A stretch of DNA of 64,000 bases from Rhodopseudomonas sp. P2A-2r (lineage in GTDB: Bacteria; Pseudomonadota; Alphaproteobacteria; Rhizobiales; Xanthobacteraceae), in assembly GCF_026015985.1 (NCBI RefSeq), contig NZ_CP110389.1, positions 5,612,001 through 5,676,000 of the forward strand, given 5' to 3'. Below the pieces are notes generated by a model. It saw only the letters and a list, made by a program, of their open reading frames with translations, was not told the DNA's origin and did not search any database. Position numbers and translations under genes: made by a program. Shown here in pieces: positions 44,085 to 52,357 of the stretch. Numbering within the stretch: the first letter of the stretch is position 1; the number at the start of each line of letters is the position of its first letter.

Positions 44085-46197
44085 GGAGCCCCGCCTGCAA
44101 CTGGTGAAGTTTGGCGTAGCGGCCGGCGCGGGCCATCAGTTCGTCGTGTGTGCCATCCTCGACCAGCCGGCCGGCCTCGATAGTCAGAATGCGGTCGGCA
44201 TGGCGCACCGCGGACAGCCGGTGGGCGATGATCAGCACCGTACGCCCGGTCGCGATCCGGCGCATGTTGCGCTGGATGATGTTCTCGCTCTCGTAATCGA
44301 GGGCGCTGGTAGCTTCGTCGAAGATGAGAATCCGCGGGTTGGTCACCAGCGCCCGGGCGATGGCGATGCGTTGGCGCTGGCCGCCGGAAAGACTGGCGCC
44401 GCGCTCGCCGACCATGGTGTCGTATCCGTCGGGAAGCCCGAGGATGAATTCGTGGGCCCCCGCGAGCTCCGCTGCCGCAATCACGCGATCCATAGCCATG
44501 CCGGGTTCGGCGAGCGCGATGTTGTCGCGGATGGAGCGGTTGAACAGCACGTTCTCCTGCAGCACCGATCCGGTCTGGCGGCGCAGCCATGCGACGTCGG
44601 CCATGGTCAGATCGATGCCATCGACCAAAATGCGCCCGCTTTCGGGGACATAGAGACGCTGCACGAGCTTGGTCAGGGTCGATTTGCCGGAGCCGGACGG
44701 CCCGACGATGCCAATTACTTGGCCGGCGCCGATCTTGAGCGATACGTCCTGAAGCGCCGTCGGGCCATCGAGACGATAGCGGAACGAGACGTGGTCGAAG
44801 GTGATTTCGCCACGGATCTGCGGCAACGCCGCGCGCGACGCGGTGAAGGCCGGTTCCGGCGTGGTATTCAAAATATCTCCCAAGCGGGCAATGGAAACTC
44901 GCGCCTGGTGGAAATCTTGCCAGAGCTGGGCCAACCGCAGCACCGGCTGAGCCACACGACCGGCCAGCATGTTGAACGCGATCAACTCGCCGACCGTTAG
45001 TTGCCCGTCGATCACCAGTCGCGCACCGAAATAAAGAGTCAGCGCGGTGACGATCTTGCTGACGAACTGAACCGCTTGGCTGGTCCAGTTGCCGAGGGAC
45101 AGAACATCGAAGCTAGAGCCGACATAGCCGGCCAGCTGTTCCTCCCAGCGCCGCTGCATCTGCGGCTCGATCGCCATTGCCTTGAGGGTCTGGATGGCGC
45201 TGACGCTTTCCACCAGAAACGATTGATTCTCGGCACCGCGATCGAATTTCACTTCGAGCCGACGGCGAAAGATCGGCGTCACTCCAGCGGAAAGCGCGAT
45301 GTAAAACGGGAAGGATCCGACCACAATCCAAGACAGCAGCGGCGAGTAGTAGAACATCACTGCCAGGAAAACGAAGGTGAAGCCGAGGTCGATCACCAGC
45401 GTCAAGGCGGAACTGGTGAGGAAATTGCGGATATTCTCAAGTTCTCTGACCCGCGCCACCGAATCCCCGGCGCGGCGCGCTTCGAAATAGCTAATTGGCA
45501 GCGAAACCAGATGCTTGAACAGGCGAGCGCCGAGTTCGACGTCGATCCTGTTCGTTGTATGAGCGAAGACATATGTCCGGAGTGCCCCGAGAACCGTTTC
45601 GAAGATCGAGACAGTGATCAGGCCGATGACCAGGACGTCGAGCGTGGTGAAGCCGCGGTGCGTCAGGACCTTGTCGGTGACCACCTGAAAGAACAAAGGT
45701 GTCACCAACGCGAACAATTGCAGGAAGAACGAAGCGATCAGCACCTCGCCCAGCAAGCGCCTGTACTTGTGCATCGCATGAAGAAACCAGGTGATATCGA
45801 AATGCCTGGCGAGATCTGCCAGCGACGCGCGGCGCGCCATAAGCACGACTTGCCCCGTCCAGTCGCGCTCGAATTCCTGGCGTTGCATGATCCGCGGCTT
45901 CGATTCAGCGGGCACCTGCACAAGCACATCGTCGGCTGAAGCTTTGCCGAGGATAACGAAAGATCCGTCGTTCATCGCGGCAATCGCCGGCAGGGCGAGT
46001 CCGGCTACGCCGTCCCATCGCAAGGTTACGGCCTTGGCCTTCAGTTTCAGGGACTTCGCACAGCGCAACATTTCAGGGACGCCAATGGCGTTACCTGGAA
46101 ATTGATGGGCAATTTGCGCTGGGTCGATCGCTATTTCATGGAACCGCAGGAGAAGTGCGAGACACTGCAGACCTGCATCTTGCTGTACGGCTACCAT
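44071..46197 (-). CDS. Type I secretion ATPase/permease (HlyB-like) with degenerate C39 domain
   Basis: 708 aa. Residues 1-125 form a peptidase C39-like domain in which the usual DCG is DAG (QQDAGLQCLALLLRFH), so the catalytic Cys is lost and it should only bind the substrate, as in HlyB. Six transmembrane helices at about 160-430. The nucleotide-binding domain has Walker A GPSGSGKST, signature [15 protein letters not shown] and Walker B ILIFDEATSALD. It energises export of the RTX protein, recognising its uncleaved C-terminal signal. It is the first gene of the secretion operon; 46198-46617 upstream contain no recognisable gene. Confidence 0.94.
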   Translation of the reverse strand: MVAVQQDAGLQCLALLLRFHEIAIDPAQIAHQFPGNAIGVPEMLRCAKSLKLKAKAVTLRWDGVAGLALPAIAAMNDGSFVILGKASADDVLVQVPAESKPRIMQRQEFERDWTGQVVLMARRASLADLARHFDITWFLHAMHKYRRLLGEVLIASFFLQLFALVTPLFFQVVTDKVLTHRGFTTLDVLVIGLITVSIFETVLGALRTYVFAHTTNRIDVELGARLFKHLVSLPISYFEARRAGDSVARVRELENIRNFLTSSALTLVIDLGFTFVFLAVMFYYSPLLSWIVVGSFPFYIALSAGVTPIFRRRLEVKFDRGAENQSFLVESVSAIQTLKAMAIEPQMQRRWEEQLAGYVGSSFDVLSLGNWTSQAVQFVSKIVTALTLYFGARLVIDGQLTVGELIAFNMLAGRVAQPVLRLAQLWQDFHQARVSIARLGDILNTTPEPAFTASRAALPQIRGEITFDHVSFRYRLDGPTALQDVSLKIGAGQVIGIVGPSGSGKSTLTKLVQRLYVPESGRILVDGIDLTMADVAWLRRQTGSVLQENVLFNRSIRDNIALAEPGMAMDRVIAAAELAGAHEFILGLPDGYDTMVGERGASLSGGQRQRIAIARALVTNPRILIFDEATSALDYESENIIQRNMRRIATGRTVLIIAHRLSAVRHADRILTIEAGRLVEDGTHDELMARAGRYAKLHQLQAGLHVVS

Positions 46198-46617
46198 CTA
46201 GCTTGCGATTCTACTTGAGGTCGTAAGGTAACATAACACGCACAACCGTGGCGCAAAGCGATATTTCTCTTCGATCAAAAAAATGATTCCATCAAATCGT
46301 CTCATAGCTGCAGAGCCGCAACGATGGCACCGGCTTACGCCGAGTTGCTCTGACGCATCGTGCAAAGCATGATGCTTCGGAGTACATTAGAAACGTTGCG
46401 GAAATTCGCTCGACCAGCAAAAATGCGCTCTCGCAATTGAGATCCATAAATGCTGTTCCGGACAAGTGTCACACTGTTGCCATGAGCCGTGTCCCTTGGC
46501 CACTTCCAGATGGCCGCCGAGCGGCTGCACAGTTGATTTGGTCTTTGCTTGGCATCATGCTCGCGATCGTCATTGACCCGAAGCGACGTGCGGTGGTGGC
46601 GACGCGATCCGGCCGCT
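46198..46617. other. 420-bp non-coding stretch ahead of the secretion operon
   Basis: AT-rich near the ATPase start (presumed promoter region); no recognised motif. A plus-strand frame at 46437-46811 overlaps the SRAP relic out of frame and is not credible. Confidence 0.45.
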
Positions 46618-46893
46618 GTCTGTTTCGCCGGCATTTGGACCAACTGGACGTGAGTCTGGAAGGCTCGCGAGGGCGAGACCACCAACGACCTCTTCGCCTT
46701 CCTGACCACCGAGCCGAACGCCGAGGTGGGCGCCATCCATCCGAAGGAGATGCCGGTGGTCATGACGACGCCCGAAGAGGTGGACGTCTGGATGCGCGCG
46801 CCCTGGGATGAGGCCAAGGCGCTGCAACGGCCGCTGCCCAACGACACGCTGCAGATCGTCGCGCGCGGCGGCAAGAAGGACGGCGCGGGCTGA
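46618..46893 (+). pseudogene. SRAP (YedK/DUF159) C-terminal relic 1
   Basis: Reads FAGIWTNWT, then an in-frame TGA, then [40 protein letters not shown] and the end [19 protein letters not shown] to a TGA at 46891. This is the second half of an SOS-response-associated peptidase (HMCES/YedK), which crosslinks to abasic sites. The N-terminal catalytic Cys region is missing and a stop interrupts the remainder, so it is inactive. It lies beside another relic (48000-48270) and an exonuclease III gene, suggesting the debris of a DNA-repair operon. Confidence 0.75.
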
Positions 46894-47019
46894 CTCTCAT
46901 TTTTCTCGGGCCGCACGCCCTTGAATTTTGTGCCCACGGTCTTCTTTTTCGCCGCGCCTTTTTTAGAGCCGATTTTTTGCTAGCTGCCGCAGGCGAATCG
47001 AATGCTCGCATCGTTAGAT

Positions 47020-47541
47020 CTATGACTTCGGATGTCCGATAGGCCCTGACGCTTTATTCCAGCTGCCGATCTCTGCTCGGGTCTTGATCAGACGAAGAAC
47101 AACGGCGGTCGCAATGAACAAAGGACCAATATACTCAACCAGAGAGCTTGACTTAGTAACGTTTGGCATTTTTGAAATGGTCGCCACGACACCCAGCGAA
47201 CCTAACAGAAGGTATAGATAATCGATCTCCTTAACCCACTTTTCTCCTCGGCGCGAGGTCAGAATTGCTGCCCCATGCTCTCTGAGCCAATCGCAAATTA
47301 CGGTGTATGCTAAGGCCGAATAGGAGAGAACCGCTGTGAGCGCATGGCTTATCGGAATTGAATCCGACGTCATCACATAGACTACGATACCAATCACGAA
47401 AACTAATAGAAAGGCTGGCAATATGTAGTTGTTATAGCTAGGCCCACTGAAGTGGGCAACGACTATAAAGATATCGCAACTTAAAATAGCCAGGAGGACG
47501 AAATCGCTGGAGAATACGAAATCCATCACTAACTGCCACAC
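47020..47541 (-). CDS. Hypothetical membrane protein, four helices
   Basis: A 173-aa protein (Met at 47541, or Met6 with MDFVFSSDFVLLAILSCD). Four hydrophobic helices are evident: FVLLAILSCDIFIVVAHF, ILPAFLLVFVIGIVVYVM, ALTAVLSYSALAYTVI and GPLFIATAVVLRLIK. A basic cytoplasmic loop (TSRRGEKWVKEID) lies between helices 3 and 4. AT-rich codon use differs from the core genes. No family recognised and no operon partner; the upstream sequence ends in an isolated region. Confidence 0.6.
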   Translation of the reverse strand: MWQLVMDFVFSSDFVLLAILSCDIFIVVAHFSGPSYNNYILPAFLLVFVIGIVVYVMTSDSIPISHALTAVLSYSALAYTVICDWLREHGAAILTSRRGEKWVKEIDYLYLLLGSLGVVATISKMPNVTKSSSLVEYIGPLFIATAVVLRLIKTRAEIGSWNKASGPIGHPKS

Positions 47542-47999
47542 TAGTGCCTCCAGTGTTTTTAACCATCGAATTCATCACACATCGTCGGACATTTCAGCTT
47601 AGTATTGAAGCGGGCCGCGCCCGATCTGCTCCTATGACGACATCTCCAGTCGGTTGCATTTTGGGGAGAAGGCTCAGACGTTCGCCGAGAGTTCACGGGA
47701 TTCGTGGTGATCCCCGCTACCCTTAAACCATAGAGCGCTGCCTTCCTACACACCCATTGATGTTGCGCCTTTTATTGCCAGTTAGACCCAAGGTCTATCG
47801 TTCCGCCCCAGCCGATCTAAGACGTCCGTGGTCGATGGCGCTATGAGCAAGGCAATCACCGAGGGCGCCTCATCCGCAGTGGTCGCACGACGATGGTGAG
47901 CGCTCGTTTCCAGCAATCTTAGATCGATCTATTGCTTCGCGATACGAAAGTTACCGACAGGACTTCAGGGAGTTTTTTGGGCCGGAACAACACGGCAGC
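47542..47999. other. 458-bp stretch without a gene
   Basis: Only short overlapping frames without ribosome sites. It precedes the second SRAP relic; nothing else is recognised. Confidence 0.5.
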
Positions 48000-48270
48000 C
48001 TCGCCTGTTTTCGCCCGCGTTGGACCACACGGGCATCAGTCCGCGAAGGCGAGCTCTGCAACGACGCCTATGCGATTCGCGCCATAGAGCCAAACGGCAT
48101 CGTCGGGACGACCCACCCCAAGGCGATGCCGGTGATCCTCAGGATGCCCGAGGACTGCAACATCTGGATGTGCGCTACGGGGAGGAAGCAGGACCGGTAG
48201 CGGGCCACTGTCCGACGATGTGCTGAAGATCGTGGCTCGGGTGGGCGCGAAAGATGGCGACGTTCGGATG
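48000..48270 (+). pseudogene. SRAP (YedK/DUF159) relic 2
   Basis: The frame reads REGELCNDAYAIRAIEPNG, GTTHPKAMPVILRMPEDCN and IWM, aligned with [18 protein letters not shown] and IHPKEMPVV of relic 1. It then shifts frame, continuing as LSDDVLKIVARVGAKDG. It lacks the catalytic N-terminus. This more diverged copy lies immediately upstream of the exonuclease III unit and in the same direction as relic 1. Confidence 0.65.
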
Positions 48271-48315
48271 CAACATTGCAGGACGGCCGGCGTTAGCCTC
48301 TCGAAGGAAAATCCC

Positions 48316-48483
48316 ATGTCAAAGCGAGCGGTGCTTAGAGACGGACCGAAGCCTTCCGCGCGGAAGCCGGAGGCGAAGAAAGGGACAGACAGCCAGCCCG
48401 CTCCAGAGGAGCAGCTTGGCGGTGGCGACATCTGTTCGCTCGAAGAGCAGCCTCCAACCGACGACGACAAGCCACTCGATTGA
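48316..48483 (+). CDS. Small hypothetical protein preceding exonuclease III
   Basis: A 55-aa frame (MSKRAVLRDGPKPSARKPEA) rich in Lys, Pro and acidic residues with no fold motif. Its TGA overlaps the TTG start of the exonuclease (TTGA), a coupling pattern that supports expression. A longer frame from 48220 begins in the SRAP relic. Function unknown; it may be disordered. Confidence 0.4.
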   Translation: MSKRAVLRDGPKPSARKPEAKKGTDSQPAPEEQLGGGDICSLEEQPPTDDDKPLD

Positions 48484-49241
48484 AGATTGCCACCTTCAAC
48501 ATCAACGACGTGAACCGTCGGCTGGCCAATTTCTTTGACTGGCTGGCCGCAGCCCAACCGCACGTCGTCTGCCTCCAGGAGCTTAAATGCACCGACGCGG
48601 GATTTCCGATCGATGCGATCCGCAACGCGGGCTACGGCGCCGTCTGGAAAGGAGAGCGCTCGTGGAACGGCGTCGCCATCCTGGCGCGGGGCGCCGAGCC
48701 GGTTCTGATACGCGACGCACTGCCCGGCGACCGGGATGATCGGCAGAGCCGCTACATCGAGGCCGCCGTCAACGGCATCCTGATCAGCTCAATCTACACG
48801 CCCAATGGCAACCCCCAGCCGGGCCCCAAGTTCGACTACAAGCTCGACTGGTTCGACCGTTTCCTCGACCATGCCGCCGCGCTGCTGTTCGAAGACGTCC
48901 CCGCCGTTCTCGCCGGCGACTACAACGTCGTGCCGACAGATTTCGATATCTATGCCACGCGCTCGTTTGCCGACAACGCGCTGCTTCATCCTGCAGCGCG
49001 CGACGCCTTTGCCCGGCTCCTCGATATGGGCTGGACGGACAGTCTGCGGGAGATGCATCCCGACGAGCCGATCTTCACTTTCCGGAGCTACCTGCGCAAC
49101 CGCTGGCCGCGGGACGCCGGGCTTCGGCTCGATCATCTGCTGCTCAGCCCCGCTATCGCGCCGCGGCTCACATCCGCCGGCGTCGACAGGTATATCCGCG
49201 GGCATGAAGGTGCCAGCGACCACGCGCCGGCGTGGATCTAG
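48480..49241 (+). CDS. xth: Exodeoxyribonuclease III / AP endonuclease (TTG start)
   Basis: A 253-aa enzyme of the ExoIII/APE family, removing nucleotides at abasic sites. The start is TTG at 48480 (read as MKIATFNINDVNRRLANFFD) because the MKIATFN(I/V)N motif of the family starts there. Catalytic blocks are CLQELKCTDAGFP (Glu), GDYNVVPTDFDI (Asn/Asp), TFRSYLRN and DHLLLSPAI with a final SDHAPAW. It is alone, coupled to the 55-aa frame and beside two SRAP relics. Compared with core copies it is one of the few intact genes in the island, and a chromosomal paralogue probably exists elsewhere. Confidence 0.88.
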   Translation: MKIATFNINDVNRRLANFFDWLAAAQPHVVCLQELKCTDAGFPIDAIRNAGYGAVWKGERSWNGVAILARGAEPVLIRDALPGDRDDRQSRYIEAAVNGILISSIYTPNGNPQPGPKFDYKLDWFDRFLDHAAALLFEDVPAVLAGDYNVVPTDFDIYATRSFADNALLHPAARDAFARLLDMGWTDSLREMHPDEPIFTFRSYLRNRWPRDAGLRLDHLLLSPAIAPRLTSAGVDRYIRGHEGASDHAPAWI

Positions 49242-49322
49242 GTGAAACTCTGACGTAGCTCATCAAATTGATCGCGGCCGACGATCACGTGACGAGTATG
49301 GGGCGGGTTTGGACGCCCGAGC

Positions 49323-49436
49323 GGGTTGGGGAGCGCTGAACGGGCTGGGGAGCCCTGAGCGGGCTGGGGAGCCCTGAGCGGGCTGGGGAGCCCTGAGCGG
49401 GCTGGGGAGCCCTGAGCGGGCTGGGGAGCCCTGAGC
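49323..49436 (+). repeat. 19-bp minisatellite (six tandem copies)
   Basis: The unit GGGCTGGGGAGCCCTGAGC is repeated head to tail six times; the first copy (49323-49341) is degenerate and the other five are exact. Partial decayed units extend to about 49500. It encodes nothing credible: the proline-rich minus frame through it is repeat-driven. The rest of 49242-49805 shows no gene. Confidence 0.9.
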
Positions 49437-49805
49437 GGGCAGCGAAGGCCCTGGGCGGCTTTGGAAGCCGTGGGGCTTGGGAAGGGCCTAGGGTTGGGTT
49501 TGGAGCACCCAAGGGCGGACGGGGACTCCCTGGTGGGCTATAAGCCCTAGCTGGCAGCAGCCCAGGGCCGGCGCTGAGCCCCGGGCGCGCATTGGGAAGC
49601 TCCAGCATGTGCCCGACGGTCGGCAGGTGGACAGCCGCGGGCTGTCCTTGCGCCATCGAAGCTTTGCCCTTGAGCTTCGTTTGCCGGGGGCTAGGATACC
49701 CGGCGCATAGCCTCGGATCTCACGCTTTCCTTCTGCCGCTAAGCTCGCGCCACGTAAGACTGAAGATAAGGGAAACCGCATTCCGCTTCATCTTCATAAG
49801 CGTCG

Positions 49806-50150
49806 TCATTTAAACTCGTAGGTGCTAGATCCGAATTGCATCCACTGGTCATAGCAATCGATCTTCCAGTAAAATCTGCCCCCGTCGCGCTCGATGATGC
49901 CGAAGTCATGCTCCCCATGTGGATCGCTGTCGGGGCCGAAATCACCGTGTGTTCGAACCGCGAGGAGGATACGGGCGACCTCCCCTGGACCCAACGCCGC
50001 TACGCCGTCAGTGACGATTAGCCGACAGCCGTCACGCGGACGGGGGATACTCTGGCGAAAATCGTCATTGAGCGCTCGGATCGTCGCTGTCCGGAGGTTG
50101 TCGCTACGGTCCGTGCTGGTCGAATGCGGAGGGGTACGAGTGCTCAGCAT
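49806..50150 (-). CDS. DUF3768 domain protein
   Basis: A 114-aa protein from the Met at 50150; the longer upstream frame is out of family. It shows the DUF3768 pattern: RALNDDFRQSIP, VTDGVAALGPGEVARIL, HGDFGPDSDPHGEHDFGIIE and the end FYWKIDCYDQWMQFGSS. Members are spread on plasmids and integrative elements of alphaproteobacteria; function unknown. Its ATG overlaps the end of the gene at 50144-50725, so the two are co-translated. Confidence 0.8.
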   Translation of the reverse strand: MLSTRTPPHSTSTDRSDNLRTATIRALNDDFRQSIPRPRDGCRLIVTDGVAALGPGEVARILLAVRTHGDFGPDSDPHGEHDFGIIERDGGRFYWKIDCYDQWMQFGSSTYEFK

Positions 50151-50725
50151 GCCTTCACCATCTTCGGATGAAGCAGCGCGACTTGGGTCAGCTTGCGATT
50201 GAACTTGGGAAGGTCGGGCCAGCTCTGCCAGCGCAATGTCAGCACATCGCCATCGACATGCTGGACCTCGGCGGCGAACCAACCTTCTTCTATATTTTCG
50301 GTCGCCAAAACGACTGAGGAGCGCATCAGTCCATTCCACCCGCCGGAGGTCTCCGACTTGGCGGCGGCGGCGGACGCCGGCTGTTTGCCTGCGTCGTTCG
50401 CCGGTTGGCTTGGCGGCGTCGCCGGGGCACCCTCGGTCCCTGCAACCGCCAGCAGTTGGTTGTAGAGCGCTGGTCGAACGAGCGGGACCACCGTCCGCCC
50501 CTTCGGCGAAACGGTCCCCTTCGGCAGCTTGCGGGCTATCTCCCGCTGCTCGTCGCTGACGATGCAGAGGGCGCGCATGCCCATCGCCTTGGCGGCCTCC
50601 TGAGCTGGTTTGACGGCATCCAGGCCGAACCGCGAGGCGCGGTGCTTCTTGGCCCGATCAGTCCCGAACACCACCAGGGCAATATCGGCTGGGATCTTCT
50701 GAGCTGTGTTTCGTTTGGCCGTCAT
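50144..50725 (-). CDS. Hypothetical mobile-element-associated protein
   Basis: A 193-aa protein from the Met at 50725 (MTAKRNTAQKIPADIALVVF). The N-terminal pattern ALVVFGTDRAKKHRASRFG recurs, in my recollection, in proteins of rhizobial integrative elements of unknown function. A central Ala/Pro-rich linker (GAPATPPSQPANDAGK) is followed by WFAAEVQHVDGDVLTLRWQS. It overlaps DUF3768, forming a two-gene operon driven by the promoter at 50888-50916. Confidence 0.65.
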   Translation of the reverse strand: MTAKRNTAQKIPADIALVVFGTDRAKKHRASRFGLDAVKPAQEAAKAMGMRALCIVSDEQREIARKLPKGTVSPKGRTVVPLVRPALYNQLLAVAGTEGAPATPPSQPANDAGKQPASAAAAKSETSGGWNGLMRSSVVLATENIEEGWFAAEVQHVDGDVLTLRWQSWPDLPKFNRKLTQVALLHPKMVKAC

Positions 50726-50887
50726 CACTGCCTCTCTGAAATGCCGAAGGGCCCCAGAGGGGCCCTTGATGCGGAAAGTTCGGATGCTGCCGAATGGCTG
50801 GTTCGCCGCCCCCTGAGGGGCTGATTTGGTGGGGCCGTCAAAAACATAAAAATCCTCCAAAAATGCCCGAATTAGGCACCTGACGCC

Positions 50888-50916
50888 AATTTAGGGTACA
50901 ATATTACCTCTGTCAA
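50888..50916 (-). promoter_or_regulatory. Sigma70-type promoter TTGACA-N17-TAAATT
   Basis: On the minus strand TTGACA (50916-50911), 17-bp spacer and TAAATT (50893-50888), a near-consensus vegetative promoter, 163 bp ahead of the ORF at 50144-50725. Confidence 0.65.
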
Positions 50917-51353
50917 TAGCGACATAAATCAACGGTTTAGGGCTTTTATTCCTGCTACTTTGGGACTAAATTCAGAACGACATCTGCAGAGTCCGGTACT
51001 GAAGAAACAGCCTTCCATCCACTCGATCTGGGCCGGACTGACACCGGTGCAATCTCGCCAGGCTGTGCAGCACATCGACAACAACTAAACGCGCAGAGGT
51101 GTCGGAATGATCGTTCTTCTTATTTGTTCCGGAGTGGTGGGCAGTTCTCATTGCTGTCGGTATTTTCGGCGGTAACGCCCCCAGCGCCGAGAACCGCACA
51201 GCGCGACGACAGGATGGCAGGTCTCTTGAAGCTGCCGTCTGACTGTCACAGCCTGGCATGGCGGGGCTCGAAGAGCTCGTTAAGCCGCGAACATCAACCT
51301 CGTCCAGCGAGAGGGAGCTGCCACTACCTTCTCAGAAGCCATTGATACGCTGC
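50917..51353. other. 437-bp stretch without a recognisable gene
   Basis: Short frames only. No repeat or RNA structure stood out. Confidence 0.5.
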
Positions 51354-51572
51354 CTACTCTAACTCATATTCAATATCTCCTGACATCATCGCAAAATATT
51401 CGTAGACATGAGCTAGTTCCTGCAATGCAGGGGTAGATTGCACCCCTCCCGTTTCAACCCGAGTGCAGTCGGCACGCCATACGGTTTCAGAGGTCACCAC
51501 GTCTAAAAGCAGAAACAGCCTGCTCGCATGGGAGTACAGCTGAAGCCTCTCTTTTCTGGCAGCGCAGCCCAT
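51354..51572 (-). CDS. Hypothetical small protein (uncertain)
   Basis: A 72-aa frame, 18 bp after the previous frame's stop on the same strand. It has protein-like content (LFLLLDVVTSETVWRADCTR, ALQELAHVYEYFAMMSG) but no motif and a weak ribosome site. It may be a real third gene of the Xis-like unit or a chance frame. Confidence 0.3.
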   Translation of the reverse strand: MGCAARKERLQLYSHASRLFLLLDVVTSETVWRADCTRVETGGVQSTPALQELAHVYEYFAMMSGDIEYELE

Positions 51573-51590
51573 GTTTCACCGGTTTACCGT

Positions 51591-51899
51591 TCAGCCTCGA
51601 TACCAATGAGCCGTCACCGAAAACGAAGCAGTCATCGTTGATCCATCCAGCGTGCGCGGCCACCAAGCCTGGTCGAAAGCTCGCGTGTCCTTGATCCTCA
51701 GCGACAGGGGATACGCAAGCGCCAAGCCTGCGGCGATATCGTCGTCGCGGGTGGAGAAGACGCTCCGGTTGCCACCAAATTCGGCGCACGGTCGCTGCAG
51801 GTCCTCGACGGGCGTCATCTCGTCGAGTTCGCACAACTGCGGCAGGGCCGTTATTCCGGTTTCGCCGGAATACGCCGCGATGTCGACATCACTTGCCAT
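51591..51899 (-). CDS. Hypothetical protein coupled to Xis-like gene
   Basis: A 102-aa protein (MASDVDIAAYSGETGITALP). Its ATG lies within the stop region of the AlpA/Xis-like gene (ATGGCAAGTGA overlap), so the two are translationally coupled. The mid-region NRSVFSTRDDDIAAGLALAY is not assigned to a family. Acidic, no membrane segment. It is probably part of the integrative element's control module. Confidence 0.5.
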   Translation of the reverse strand: MASDVDIAAYSGETGITALPQLCELDEMTPVEDLQRPCAEFGGNRSVFSTRDDDIAAGLALAYPLSLRIKDTRAFDQAWWPRTLDGSTMTASFSVTAHWYRG

Positions 51900-52062
51900 C
51901 TGCGTGCCCCTCCGCTTTAGAGGCAGTCAGCAACGCTCTGATGGAAGAAACTTCGAAAACCGTCACACGCGGCGAAAGTTTGAAGGCTTTCAGCCGGCCT
52001 TCTTTTACCAATAGCCAGAACTGCGACCTGCTGATCGGCAGCGGGCCTGCAGGGCGAGCCAC
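51889..52062 (-). CDS. AlpA/excisionase-like winged helix-turn-helix protein
   Basis: A 57-aa protein, GTG start at 52062 (ARPAGPLPISRSQFW). The helix-turn-helix-like PISRSQFWLLVKEGRLKAFK followed by LSPRVTVFEVSSIRALL matches the AlpA/Xis (MerR-like) pattern that helps excision of integrated elements. It is too short for a typical ORF threshold and starts inside the decayed integrase frame. The start is uncertain because an upstream in-frame stop lies close. Its position between the integrase relic and the 102-aa gene, next to the right repeat, fits an island control gene. Confidence 0.6.
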   Translation of the reverse strand: MARPAGPLPISRSQFWLLVKEGRLKAFKLSPRVTVFEVSSIRALLTASKAEGHADGK

Positions 52063-52183
52063 CTGGTCTGATCACCAGATAAAGCCCACCCCCATCGCCA
52101 TGCCGACCTGGCTCCTTGTGAGACTGAGCAAATGCGGCGCTCAATTTGTTGAGAGGCCGTTTCCCTTGCTTTGACGTCGCCAT
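52060..52183 (-). pseudogene. Tyrosine-type integrase relic (N-terminal arm domain)
   Basis: From the Met at 52183 the frame reads KRPLNKLSAAFAQSHKEPGR and HGDGGGLYLVIRPGG, the DUF4102/arm-binding start of P4-like integrases (the GxxxDGGGLYLxV motif). It then loses homology at about 52065, where the Xis-like sequence takes over. No catalytic tyrosine domain exists. It lies 175 bp from the right repeat, the usual position of an integrase near its att site. Confidence 0.7.
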
Positions 52184-52357
52184 TTTCGCGGCTCCACGTT
52201 ATTGCCAGCCGCGACCCTACCTTACGTCCCAACTTACAGTCCAGATTACCTTAGCTTTCGTTGGACAACCATGGACGATAAAAATAAAGCAACGCGTTGT
52301 TGTGTCGGAGTTTTATGCATTTTAATCGACCGTCATGGACAACGCTGAACAACACTG

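Noticed and set aside
46335..46937. 200-codon minus-strand frame over the SRAP relic
   Set aside because: The SRAP relic is on the plus strand with clear motif matches; the minus frame has none.
49323..49436. Possible CRISPR array
   Set aside because: Units abut directly with no spacers and no cas genes are nearby; it is a plain minisatellite. No CRISPR is seen anywhere in the window.
49285..49656. Proline-rich minus-strand frame through the 19-bp minisatellite
   Set aside because: Its content comes from the repeat, whose period is not a multiple of three; there is no start context.
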